Shown here: positions 9,013 to 17,881 of the stretch, one piece after another
Layout of the letters: the number at the start of each line of letters is the position of its first letter
How positions within the stretch are numbered: position 1 is the stretch's first letter
DNA from: Natronoplasma sp964602715
Lineage (GTDB): Archaea; Thermoplasmatota; Thermoplasmata; Halarchaeoplasmatales; Halarchaeoplasmataceae
Length of the DNA: 58,280 nucleotides
Assembly: GCA_964602715.1 (NCBI GenBank)
Contig: CAZRSB010000008.1
Span: 1 to 58,280 of the forward strand
Direction: 5' to 3'
The notes under the pieces: generated by a model
The model's database searches: none
What the model was told of the DNA's origin: nothing
Seen by the model: only the letters and a program-made list of their open reading frames with translations
Position numbers and translations under genes: made by a program

Positions 9013-10280
9013 TCTAGGTAATTCTCTAGTTCCCAATCAGTTACGTCCTGTCTAAATTCACGAACTTCCTCTTTTTTGATCCTAAAGTAGTGTTTATAAG
9101 ATTCTCCTAGTGATTCTTTGATAACTTGATCATCCTTAAGCTCTTCTAGTGCCTCATCAAGGTCACTTGGGAGAAAGTCTATGCCTCTATTTTTTATCTC
9201 TTCATCGCTTTTAACAAATAGATCTTCTTTGACTTCGTCACCAGGGTCTAAAGATCTTTCCATACCATCTATGCCTGCATGTATCAATGAATTTAACATG
9301 AAGTAAATATTAGCGGATGCATCTCCAGCACGATATTCTATTCTACCCTTCTTCTGCTCCGAACTTCCATATGCCGGAATCCTGATTAGGACACTGCGGT
9401 TCTCTCCGCCCCAGGATATGTAAACTGGAGCTTCATAACCCGGTACTAATCTCTTGTACGAGTTTATGGTAGGGGAAACAACTGCTGATAACGCTTTAGC
9501 ATGATCTAATAATCCTCCTATGAATCCAGCCGCTTTTTCATTCAATTCTTTAGGCGAGAACATATAATCTCCATTCTCATACAAGGACATGTGAACGTGG
9601 AATCCATTTCCAGCTTCTCCGGGCAGTGGTTTTGGCATGAAAGTGGCGAAAGCTCCATTTTCAGCGCTTTTTTGTTTTATTATATCTCTGATAAAGATGA
9701 ATTCATCAGCAGCCTGCAGAGGATCATCATATGGTAGAGGTTCTATTTCGTATTGTCCGGGTGCTACCTCATGATGGATCTTTTCGACTTTAAAATCATA
9801 TTTTTTCATGGCTTTAGCCATCTCGCCGACCATGTAAGTATTTCTAGTTCGGCCGTCTATGTAGTGACCTCCGTCTATAGGTTCGTAAGTCTCGTGATCC
9901 AATATATGAAATTCATATTCTGGTTTAACCCTTATCTTTATACCTCTTTCTGAAAGTTCCTCCATAGTTTTTCTTAGCATGTATCTTGGGTCGCCTTTAA
10001 ATGCAGTTCCGTCTGGCCATCTTGTTTCACATAAAAATACGGCCACCTTTTCATTACCATAATCCAAAACTTTCATAGTCGATGGCTGCGGGACTGCAAT
10101 CATATCACTTTCAGAAACATCTGAGAACCCTACATTTGAAGAGTCAAAACTCATACCATCTTCTCTGACCACATCGTACATTTCTACGGGAACTCGGATT
10201 TCTCTTGGTTTTCCTTTAATATCTAGAAATTTGAGTGCTAACGAGTCTACTTCGTCTGGAATTTCTACATTTTTTGACAT
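9006..10280 (-). CDS. glnA: glutamine synthetase, type I
   Basis: Makes glutamine from glutamate, ammonia and ATP. The sequence shows the N-terminal beta-grasp with the latch Asp region, the metal/glutamate site KPEYEFHI, EVAPGQYEIEP, the ATP site GNGFHVHMSL, and NSYKRLVPGYEAPVYISWG. The C-terminal adenylylation loop of the GSI-beta type is absent, so it belongs to the shorter GSI-alpha kind (about 424 residues). The open frame starts with a GTG three codons earlier; the ATG at 10280 giving MSKNVEIP is preferred. Confidence 0.93.
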   Translation of the reverse strand: MSKNVEIPDEVDSLALKFLDIKGKPREIRVPVEMYDVVREDGMSFDSSNVGFSDVSESDMIAVPQPSTMKVLDYGNEKVAVFLCETRWPDGTAFKGDPRYMLRKTMEELSERGIKIRVKPEYEFHILDHETYEPIDGGHYIDGRTRNTYMVGEMAKAMKKYDFKVEKIHHEVAPGQYEIEPLPYDDPLQAADEFIFIRDIIKQKSAENGAFATFMPKPLPGEAGNGFHVHMSLYENGDYMFSPKELNEKAAGFIGGLLDHAKALSAVVSPTINSYKRLVPGYEAPVYISWGGENRSVLIRIPAYGSSEQKKGRIEYRAGDASANIYFMLNSLIHAGIDGMERSLDPGDEVKEDLFVKSDEEIKNRGIDFLPSDLDEALEELKDDQVIKESLGESYKHYFRIKKEEVREFRQDVTDWELENYLDY

Positions 10281-10397
10281 GCTATACACCTAGGGAAAAA
10301 GGTATTGTAATGATATATAAAAAATGAACGGCTGAATTTTCTAAAAAGATGTAAAGATTTATATCCTAAAAAATAATATTAAATTGATAGTGATAGG

Positions 10398-11777
10398 ATG
10401 AAATATCATTCTGAATTTCAGGATATCCAAGTTAAAAGGATTAGAAGATTAAATGATAATGAATTAAAGGATGGTAGTTTTGTCGTTTACTGGATGCAAC
10501 GAGCCCAAAGGGTAGAATACAATCATGCTTTAGAATTCAGTGTGGAAAAAGCTAATGAGATAGGGATACCTCTCGTAGTACTTTTCTGTCTAACAGATGA
10601 TTTTCCTGAAGGAAATAGCAGGCATTATAGATTCATGCTTGAAGGTCTTAAAGAGACAAAAGATAAATTGAAAGATAAAGATGTCAACATGGTGGTGAGA
10701 AAAGGAGATGTAGTAGAAAAAGTCCTTGAGTTTTCTGATGAGGCTTCTATTTTGGTGACGGACAGTGCTTATCTTGATTTTTTGAAGGGATGGAGAAAAA
10801 GAGTTTCGGAGAATATCGAAATACCTATGATAGAGGTTGAAACTGATCTTATTGTTCCTATAGAAGAAGCGTCTTTGAAAGAAGAATATGCCGCTAGAAC
10901 AATCAGACCAAAAATAAATGAAAAGCTCAACAAATATTTAAAAAAGTTAAAAAAAAGGAGCCTTAAGAATCGTTCGCTAAATTTATCTTTTGAGGGATTT
11001 GATTTAAGCAGAGATATCGATAAAATACTTTCCAAGATAGATATAGATAAAGATAAGGATGTAAAAACAGCATGTGATTTTAAAGGAGGAAACACAGAAG
11101 CGAAAAAACTTCTTAAAAAATTCATAGACAACAAGTTAAATAATTATCCTGAGCACAGCAATGATCCTTCAAAAGATAGTTTATCAGATATGAGTCCATA
11201 TCTGCACTTTGGACAGATATCCCCTCTTTATGTTGCTCTTAAAGTTAAAGAAAATTATTCAAATGGTATTGAAGAATATTTGGAACAATTGATAATCAGA
11301 AGGGAACTAGCCTATAATTTTGTATATTATAATGATTCGTATGATTCCATAGATTGTTTACCTGAGTGGGCGAAAAAAACTCTTGAAAATCATAGGGAAG
11401 ATGAAAGAGAGTATATTTACGGCGTGGACGAATTCGAAAACGCAGCAACTCATGACGAGTACTGGAACGCTGCCCAGATTGAGATGATTGAGACGGGAAA
11501 GATGCACGGTTATATGAGGATGTACTGGGGAAAAAAGATACTAGAATGGAGCGAAACTCCTGAAAAGGCCTATGAAACGGCTCTTTATCTTAATAATAAA
11601 TATGAGTTGGACGGAAGGGACGCAAACGGATTTGCAGGAGTAGCATGGTGTTTTGGAAAGCACGATCAAGGATGGAAAGAAAGAAAAGTGTATGGAAAAG
11701 TGAGATATATGACCGCTTCAGGATTGGAAAGAAAATTCGATATCGGAAAATACGTAGAAAAAATTAAAAATCTTTAG
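10398..11777 (+). CDS. phr: deoxyribodipyrimidine photolyase, class II
   Basis: Light-driven repair of cyclobutane pyrimidine dimers using FADH. The class II signature VYWMQRAQRVEYNHAL is near residues 30-45 in the N-terminal Rossmann domain. The FAD-binding C-terminal half shows SPYLHFGQISPLYVAL, GYMRMYWGKKILEWS and NKYELDGRDANGFAGVAWCFGKHD with the conserved Trp/Asn-rich active site. Length 459 residues, normal. Its own promoter lies in the 117-bp gap after glnA. It implies exposure to UV and visible light. Confidence 0.92.
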   Translation: MKYHSEFQDIQVKRIRRLNDNELKDGSFVVYWMQRAQRVEYNHALEFSVEKANEIGIPLVVLFCLTDDFPEGNSRHYRFMLEGLKETKDKLKDKDVNMVVRKGDVVEKVLEFSDEASILVTDSAYLDFLKGWRKRVSENIEIPMIEVETDLIVPIEEASLKEEYAARTIRPKINEKLNKYLKKLKKRSLKNRSLNLSFEGFDLSRDIDKILSKIDIDKDKDVKTACDFKGGNTEAKKLLKKFIDNKLNNYPEHSNDPSKDSLSDMSPYLHFGQISPLYVALKVKENYSNGIEEYLEQLIIRRELAYNFVYYNDSYDSIDCLPEWAKKTLENHREDEREYIYGVDEFENAATHDEYWNAAQIEMIETGKMHGYMRMYWGKKILEWSETPEKAYETALYLNNKYELDGRDANGFAGVAWCFGKHDQGWKERKVYGKVRYMTASGLERKFDIGKYVEKIKNL

Positions 11778-12039
11778 TCAAAAGATATTTTTTTACTAAC
11801 GATAGAACCTTTAACTTGTTCAAAACACTGAGGAATCAATGGGTTATTTTATTCAAAACCTATGCTTTATTTTAAGAAGATATAAAAGTTATGGCAAAGA
11901 TTTTATTTAATAAGTTTGTTCATGGGAAAATTTTAAATCTCAAATAACGATTATAGATTAATCTAAAATCGCAAAATTGTTGAATCGAAAGATGATAAAT
12001 AAACAAATAATGAAAAGAGAATATTATATGGTGGTTTGA

Positions 12040-12417
12040 ATGGAAGAAGGAGTTGTGAAGGAAACTGATGAAAAATTGTATACTATCAAAGATGACTATG
12101 ATCTTAAAGACATTGCTATTTTTGATAAGCAAGGAAATGTTTTACAGACTACACAGGAAGAACCTTTCAAAGTCGCACAAGAATTTTATTCAAGACTAGG
12201 TGAGATCATTGATATCATCGCACAAAGATATGAACAAAAGTGTTATGGGGTCAAGATTGATTTTGAAGACACAGAGTTCTTTATTCAGATCGATAGGGAA
12301 GGATTGGAAATCCCTTCGCTAGAGGGTAAAGTTCTTGGAATAGAATACGAGCCAGGAAAGGAATTGGATAGGAATGCTATCATCGAAGAGATAAGAAAAT
12401 GCGTAACAGAAGAGTAA
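12040..12417 (+). CDS. conserved hypothetical small protein
   Basis: 125 acidic residues, no membrane segment, no signal peptide. The pattern of alternating short strands and two amphipathic helices (residues 45-65 and 107-123) is reminiscent of a roadblock/LC7-type fold, but I see no diagnostic motif. The start lies behind GGTGGTTTGA, a good ribosome-binding site. The 262 bp between phr and this gene are AT-rich and hold no other recognisable feature. Confidence 0.5.
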   Translation: MEEGVVKETDEKLYTIKDDYDLKDIAIFDKQGNVLQTTQEEPFKVAQEFYSRLGEIIDIIAQRYEQKCYGVKIDFEDTEFFIQIDREGLEIPSLEGKVLGIEYEPGKELDRNAIIEEIRKCVTEE

Positions 12418-12488
12418 ATCTTTAACTGTACCATTTGTTGAATGATAACAAAAGATATATCTAATTCTGTATAATACACCATGCAAGT

Positions 12489-13328
12489 ATGAGATTGATC
12501 GTATCTTCTAGTGAGGATAAAGCAAGCGAAAATATCTATTCGCATCTTCTCGATGTAAAATGGAAAGATATCGGTAGATGTTTTAAAAATCCCGTTTATA
12601 GAAAAAAAGGTGATATATTGGTTAAAATAGATTCTCGCCATATCTATTTCAATAACATAGATAAAAAGGTAGAGAACACACTCGAGGTACATGTTGATGA
12701 AGTAGTTTTCATATCAAAGCATTCTTCAAAGGCGGGTGTGAATTCACTAACTGTTCACCCTATAGGCAATTATGGAGTCGCTAAATATGGTGGTAAAGAA
12801 GGTCAATTGGTGCCTGCATCACCTCACAATATGACTCAAGCTTTTCATCTGATGCGAGAGACAGCTGAAAAATTTAGGATACTTAAAGATTATGATGTCT
12901 CATTTGAGGCAACACATCATGGCCCTTATTTGGAGACACCCACTTATTATATCGAAATCGGAAGTGATGAGTCGTCATGGGCCGACGAACAAGCTGGTTC
13001 CGTGATAGCAAAAACTGTTTTGAATGTAGAGAAAAAAGACAAAGTATCGAGACCGGTTGTTATATGTGTAGGAGGAGGACACTACGCTCCGCGTTTCACG
13101 GAATTAGCAAAGGCAAGGGAAGTATCTATTGGGCATATGGTTCCAGACTGGGCTATGAAATATATGACAGAAGAGAGCTTCGAAGAGACTGTAGAAAAAA
13201 CTCCTGAAGTAAAATACTTGTATTTCGATAGAAGTAGTACCACTGGTAAAGAAAGAGAAAGGGTTAAAGGATGGGCTAGAAAACAGAATATTGATACTAT
13301 CAGATCTTCGGACTTGGAAAGCAGATGA
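12489..13328 (+). CDS. dtdA: D-aminoacyl-tRNA deacylase, archaeal/plant type (DTD2)
   Basis: Hydrolyses D-amino acids wrongly attached to tRNA. The family features are ISKHSSKAGVNSLTVHPIGN near residues 75-95, FEATHHGPYLETPTYYIEIG near 140-158, the GGGHYAPRFTELA motif near 197, and IGHMVPDWAM. The length of 279 residues is typical. The upstream gap contains a weak AT-rich promoter. Convergent with the HPS-RraA gene with a 2-nt gap. Confidence 0.9.
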   Translation: MRLIVSSSEDKASENIYSHLLDVKWKDIGRCFKNPVYRKKGDILVKIDSRHIYFNNIDKKVENTLEVHVDEVVFISKHSSKAGVNSLTVHPIGNYGVAKYGGKEGQLVPASPHNMTQAFHLMRETAEKFRILKDYDVSFEATHHGPYLETPTYYIEIGSDESSWADEQAGSVIAKTVLNVEKKDKVSRPVVICVGGGHYAPRFTELAKAREVSIGHMVPDWAMKYMTEESFEETVEKTPEVKYLYFDRSSTTGKERERVKGWARKQNIDTIRSSDLESR

Positions 13329-13330
13329 TG

Positions 13331-14632
13331 TTACCTCTTTTTTTCCCATTTTCCTAATTCCATAACAACTGATAGCGTTCTGCCCTCTTTTATCTCCTCT
13401 CTCACCCTGTTCTCTTTTTCCATAACATCTAAAGAACGATTAGCGATCTGTACCGCTTCTTCTTTTGGGATGACCATCACGCCACTGTCGTCACCTACGA
13501 TCCAGTCGCCAGTTCTTACTTTTTTGCCTCCGCATACGATGTCGTCATTTAGAGCCCCATATCCTTTTGGTTCTCCTGCATTTGAGGCTCTGTATTTTGC
13601 AAAGACAGGATACTCCATCTCTTTTATATCGTTGACATCTCTAACAGCTCCATCGATCACTACACCTTTTATTCCTTTTTGTTTACAGGACCACGATGCC
13701 AACTCACCCCATACTGCAGTTTTGCCACCGTCTGCGTCTATGACAATCACATTTTCATCTTCGGCCTTGTCTATGGCCTCGACGGGTTTTGCCCAGTCGC
13801 CATCTACTGTTTTAACAGTCAGGGCCCTACCTACTATTTTTTTTCCTGTAGTCGTCATTGGTGTGATATCTTTCATACAGGGTTCTCTATGCATAGCATC
13901 TGAGATGTTTGGGGTAGATACTTCTTCAAAGACTTCTCTTATCTCTGCAGGCCCTTTTTTTTGTTTCACCTCTGATTTGATAGGTGCTCCTTTTTCCATA
14001 GCTTTCTTAACATTCTCAGCAGCTTCTCTAACGTCTTTGGCTTTTATTATAGCCCCACCTACTATTATGATGTCCGCACCTTTTTTTAGCATTTTTGGAG
14101 CTGTTTCTGAGGTCAAACCCCCAGCTACAGCCACAGGTAACTCAGTAGCTTCAGATATTTTTTCTACAAGTTCACCTGGATCTTCACCTCTCATCTGTGC
14201 ATCTATACCGATATGAACCCCTATATAATCGACACCTAATTCAGTAACTTCTCTTGCTCTACCCACCTGGTCTTCCACTCTTATCAGATCGGAGAATATC
14301 TCAGAATCATAGTTCCGAGCGGCCTTGACTCCTTCTTTGAGTGTTTCATCATCTGCCGCTCCTAATATGCCGATAATATCCGCACCTGCTTTAGCTGCCA
14401 TTTCAACTTCAACACCTCCTACATCCATGGTTTTCATATCAGCTATGATCTTTTTTTCGGGAAAAGTTTCTCTCAATTTTCTTACAGCATTCATGCCTTC
14501 TGATTTGATTAAAGGAGTTCCTACTTCTATCCAATCGACCCCTCCCTTGACAGCTTCTTTAGCTATCCTTACAGCTCTTTTCAGATTCATCAAATCTAAT
14601 GCGACCTGTAGTTTTGGTTCTTCATCTTCCAT
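13331..14632 (-). CDS. bifunctional 3-hexulose-6-phosphate synthase / RraA-like protein
   Basis: Two fused domains. Residues 1-210 are an OMPDC-superfamily barrel with IADMKTMDVGG holding the catalytic D-x-K-x-x-D; it condenses formaldehyde and ribulose 5-phosphate or runs in reverse to supply pentose phosphate. Residues 225-433 are RraA-like, with GDWAKPVEAIDKA, VIDGAVRDVNDI and GDWIVGDDSGVMVI, a fold found in regulators of RNase E and in aldolases. This fusion is known in archaea lacking an oxidative pentose phosphate pathway. GAGGTGAAAAT precedes the ATG. Confidence 0.88.
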   Translation of the reverse strand: MEDEEPKLQVALDLMNLKRAVRIAKEAVKGGVDWIEVGTPLIKSEGMNAVRKLRETFPEKKIIADMKTMDVGGVEVEMAAKAGADIIGILGAADDETLKEGVKAARNYDSEIFSDLIRVEDQVGRAREVTELGVDYIGVHIGIDAQMRGEDPGELVEKISEATELPVAVAGGLTSETAPKMLKKGADIIIVGGAIIKAKDVREAAENVKKAMEKGAPIKSEVKQKKGPAEIREVFEEVSTPNISDAMHREPCMKDITPMTTTGKKIVGRALTVKTVDGDWAKPVEAIDKAEDENVIVIDADGGKTAVWGELASWSCKQKGIKGVVIDGAVRDVNDIKEMEYPVFAKYRASNAGEPKGYGALNDDIVCGGKKVRTGDWIVGDDSGVMVIPKEEAVQIANRSLDVMEKENRVREEIKEGRTLSVVMELGKWEKKR

Positions 14633-14798
14633 ATTTTCACCTCTGATAATTAGTATGTTTAATTCGGATGTGCACTTGTAATAAAAAACTTTATGTTTGA
14701 AATCTAGTAAATCATATTTCTCTCTAGTGAAATCGGAGGAAAAATAAAAGTATTAGTTTATCATTTGGAAAGTAGTGATATATATGGTGAAGGAAAAG

Positions 14799-15551
14799 AT
14801 GAGTTATGGAAATGACATTTGTTTTGAGATCAATATGAGAGAGGAGGAGACTCCTGAATCAGATGTGTTGGTTGCAGGTTTCCCTGGAGTGGGGCTCATA
14901 GGTGGGATCGCCTCTGAGCAATTAATTAACACTTTGGATTTAGAACAGGTAGCGTCGATAGATTGTGACGAATTTCCGGCTACTGCAGTTATTTTTGATG
15001 GAATACCCAGAAGACCTGTCCGTTTTTTTGCAGGAGAAAAATTCCTGTTGGTTAAGTCAGACATGGTCATTCCTCCCAATTTATCCTCACAGCTGGCTAA
15101 AACAATAATAAACTTTGCAAATGATATAGGCATAGAAGAGGTTATCATATTTGATGGCATCCCAAAAAGGAGTCAGACTGAAGAGGAGGAAAAGGTGTGG
15201 GGTGTTTTGAGTTCTCATGCAGCTAAAACGGAGGCGGAAGAATTAAACTTAGATATCATATCTAGAGGAGCAATTTCAGGTATTTCTAGCTCGTTGTTAC
15301 TCAATGCCCATGAAAGAGGAATCAGGGCAGTTGGTATGTTAGCTGAAGGAAAACCGAATATGCCCGATCCTAGAGCATCTGCTTCATTATTACAACGCTT
15401 TGCAGATTACAGAGATATAGAGATAGAAACTGAGTCGCTCATCGAAAGTGCTGAGAAATTAGAGGATCAATATGCCAAGATGGTTGACCAGGCGAATCAG
15501 GCTCAGCAAGATATGGATAGAAAAAGTGCTCATCCTCCTTTGTACGGATAA
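14799..15551 (+). CDS. PAC2-family proteasome assembly chaperone
   Basis: The PAC2 fold is seen in VLVAGFPGVGLIGGIASEQLI near residues 22-42 and in the strand-loop regions EFPATAVIFDGIP, EVIIFDGIPKRS and GMLAEGKPNMPDPRA; a C-terminal helix ends the protein. Archaeal homologues assist assembly of 20S-like particles. In-frame starts also exist at 14775 (GTG) and 14784 (ATG). I chose 14799 because GGTGA at 14786-14790 is correctly spaced from it. The Nudix gene begins 2 nt after the stop, so they form an operon. Confidence 0.82.
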   Translation: MSYGNDICFEINMREEETPESDVLVAGFPGVGLIGGIASEQLINTLDLEQVASIDCDEFPATAVIFDGIPRRPVRFFAGEKFLLVKSDMVIPPNLSSQLAKTIINFANDIGIEEVIIFDGIPKRSQTEEEEKVWGVLSSHAAKTEAEELNLDIISRGAISGISSSLLLNAHERGIRAVGMLAEGKPNMPDPRASASLLQRFADYRDIEIETESLIESAEKLEDQYAKMVDQANQAQQDMDRKSAHPPLYG

Positions 15552-15552
15552 A

Positions 15553-15987
15553 ATGCTAGAAGAGTTTTCAGCTGGAATCGTAGTATATAGAGAATCAAAG
15601 CCATATCAATTCCTTTTGCTTCATTATCCTGCAGGTCACTGGGATTTTCCCAAAGGGCATGTTGAGGAGGGAGAATCAATGAGGCAAACAGCTTTACGAG
15701 AATTAGAAGAGGAGACTGGTATAGGAAAAGATGAGATCATTTTAGAAGATGATTTTAAGGAAACAATCGATTATCTATACAGGAAGAGAGGCGAATTATC
15801 TCACAAAAAAGTGATTTTCTTTTTAGGGAAAACAGAAAAGGAAGACATTAGGATTTCTGAAGAGCATCAGGGTTACAAATGGCTCTCTTACGAAAAAGCA
15901 AGAGAAAGAGTGACTTTCAGGAACCCTAGAGATCTTCTAGAAAAATCAAAAGAATATTTGAGTGAAAGAGGGGTTAAAATAACGTAA
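15553..15987 (+). CDS. Nudix hydrolase (diadenosine tetraphosphate hydrolase-like)
   Basis: A 144-residue Nudix protein with a perfect Nudix box, GHVEEGESMRQTALRELEEE, near residues 36-58 (G-x5-E-x7-REUxEExGU), preceded by GHWDFPKGH typical of Ap4A pyrophosphatases. The downstream Tyr region of that subfamily (HQGYKWLSYEKA) is also visible. The open frame reaches back to 15472 inside the PAC2 gene; the ATG at 15553 right after the PAC2 stop is the family-like start. Confidence 0.88.
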   Translation: MLEEFSAGIVVYRESKPYQFLLLHYPAGHWDFPKGHVEEGESMRQTALRELEEETGIGKDEIILEDDFKETIDYLYRKRGELSHKKVIFFLGKTEKEDIRISEEHQGYKWLSYEKARERVTFRNPRDLLEKSKEYLSERGVKIT

Positions 15988-16037
15988 AGGTTAAATACAG
16001 ATTACCAATCATTTCGTTTGCTCCTTGGAGGATAATA

Positions 16038-16949
16038 ATGAAGAAACTCATCAGGAAAGGAAAGGTGAAGGAGGTTTATCAAGTTGCTCCAGATACTTTA
16101 GAGTTTCATTTTACTGATAATATAGTCGTATTTAATAAAAACATTCCTGATGAGGTGCCTAGAAAAGGAGAAACACTTTGCAAGACTTCTGCTTACTGGT
16201 TTGAAACTGCAGAAGACATGGGATTTAACACTCATTTTATCCGGAAGTCAGATGATGACAAAATGGAAGTTAAAAAGGTTCAAGATATAGAGAAATACGG
16301 ACAGATGGACAAAAAAAGCAGATCTTGTATAATCCCTCTTGAATTTATATCTAGATATTTTTTATCTGATTCACTTTACGATAAGTTAGTAGAAGGAACA
16401 GTAAGTCATGAAGAACTCGGTTTTGAAGGACATCCAGATTATGGGGATAGGCTACCGGAACCTTATATTGAGATAAAGTCCAAAGTCGAAGATGAGAAGA
16501 AAGAGTTAAAAAAAGACGAGGTACTTACTCTAACTGGTATTACTAAAGCTGAGTATCAAGAAATAATAGAGGTAATTCTAGAACTCGATGAATCAATTAA
16601 AAAAAATGCAGAAAGGAACGATTTACTCCATGTGATAGGCAAAAAAGAATTTGCTTTTGATGAAGAAGGAAGATTGATGATCGTAGATTCTTTTGGTTCT
16701 GTTGACCAGGATATATTCTGGGAGATGGAAGATTATAAAGAGGGTGAATTCATACCAAAACATAAAAAGATTCTAAAAGAATATTATCAAGAGATAGGAT
16801 ATCACGATGAATTAAAGGAAGCAAGAAACTCTGAAGAAAAAGAGCCTCCTATCCCCTCACTTTCGGATGAGATGATCGAAAAAATTTCAGAGTATTATGT
16901 AAATATAATGAAAAGATTAACAGACGAAAAATATGGTGGTAAAAAATGA
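16038..16949 (+). CDS. purC: phosphoribosylaminoimidazole-succinocarboxamide synthase
   Basis: SAICAR synthetase of de novo purine synthesis; joins CAIR and aspartate using ATP. The start KKLIRKGKVKEVYQV is the family N-terminus. IPLEFISRYFLSDSLYDK and MIVDSFGSVDQDIFW, with the metal-binding Asp, are further hallmarks. Length 303 residues is longer than bacterial PurC but usual for archaea. GGAGG precedes the ATG. The stop overlaps the argF start by 4 nt (ATGA). Confidence 0.9.
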   Translation: MKKLIRKGKVKEVYQVAPDTLEFHFTDNIVVFNKNIPDEVPRKGETLCKTSAYWFETAEDMGFNTHFIRKSDDDKMEVKKVQDIEKYGQMDKKSRSCIIPLEFISRYFLSDSLYDKLVEGTVSHEELGFEGHPDYGDRLPEPYIEIKSKVEDEKKELKKDEVLTLTGITKAEYQEIIEVILELDESIKKNAERNDLLHVIGKKEFAFDEEGRLMIVDSFGSVDQDIFWEMEDYKEGEFIPKHKKILKEYYQEIGYHDELKEARNSEEKEPPIPSLSDEMIEKISEYYVNIMKRLTDEKYGGKK

Positions 16950-17860
16950 CGAAAGATCTAATATCTATATTGGATGTAGAAGACGAATTGGAAGAAATCT
17001 TGCGTAGAGCTGGAGAGATGAAAAAGAAGTGTAAAAATGGAGAATTTCCATCGCCTTTGGAAAACAAAAATTTAGGTATGATATTCGAGAAGCCAAGCAC
17101 AAGAACTAGAATATCTTTTGAGGTTGGAACAGAGCACTTAGGTGGTCACGCATTATACCTTAGTCCCGATGATCTTCAGCTTGGAAGAGGAGAAACCATA
17201 GCAGATACTGCTAAAGTTTTGAGCCGATATGTGGATGGAATAATGTATAGAGCTTTTGAACATGATATGATGGTTGAACTTGCAGAGAACTCATCTGTAC
17301 CTGTGATCAATGGTCTGGATGATAAAGAGCACCCATGCCAGATACTTGCTGATCTCTTGACGATAAAAGAAAAAAAGGGAGATTTCAACCAGAAGTTTGT
17401 GTATGTTGGTGATGGAAACAATGTATGTAATTCTTTACTATTGGGTTCAGCTATAGTCGGTATGGATATGGTAGCGTGTACTCCGGAAGGATATGAACCA
17501 GATCAAGAGATCTTTGAAAAAGCTGTAGAGCTAGGAGAGGAAAATGGAGCTGATATTACACATCATAATGTGCCAAAGGAAGCTGTAGAGGATGCTGATG
17601 TGATATATACCGATGTTTGGATATCAATGGGTGACGAAGAAGAGGAGGAAAAACGGAAAAAAGATTTTGAAGGGTATCAAATCAATCAAAAATTAGTAGA
17701 AAAGGCTGATGATGAGGTCATCGTGATGCATTGTCTGCCTGCACATCGAGGTGTAGAGATAACCAGTGAAGTATTGGATGGTCCCCACTCTGTGGTCTTT
17801 GATCAGGCGGAGAACAGGATGCACGCACAAAAAGGATTGATGGTTAAGCTCATGGGATAA
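16946..17860 (+). CDS. argF: ornithine carbamoyltransferase
   Basis: Transfers carbamoyl from carbamoyl phosphate to ornithine in arginine synthesis. Diagnostic motifs: the carbamoyl phosphate loop KPSTRTRISFEVG near residue 51, HPCQILADL near 130, and the ornithine site HCLPAHRG near 269. A MG pair near 229 and the EEEEEKRKKDF insertion are compatible with the SMG loop. 304 residues, normal. Translationally coupled to purC by an ATGA overlap. Confidence 0.93.
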   Translation: MTKDLISILDVEDELEEILRRAGEMKKKCKNGEFPSPLENKNLGMIFEKPSTRTRISFEVGTEHLGGHALYLSPDDLQLGRGETIADTAKVLSRYVDGIMYRAFEHDMMVELAENSSVPVINGLDDKEHPCQILADLLTIKEKKGDFNQKFVYVGDGNNVCNSLLLGSAIVGMDMVACTPEGYEPDQEIFEKAVELGEENGADITHHNVPKEAVEDADVIYTDVWISMGDEEEEEKRKKDFEGYQINQKLVEKADDEVIVMHCLPAHRGVEITSEVLDGPHSVVFDQAENRMHAQKGLMVKLMG

Positions 17861-17881
17861 AAAAATTAGAGGTTCAAAAAC

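Noticed and set aside
13470..14216. 248-codon open frame on the plus strand
   Set aside because: It lies antisense to the well-supported HPS-RraA gene and has low-complexity Ser/Pro/Phe composition with no family resemblance; a shadow frame.
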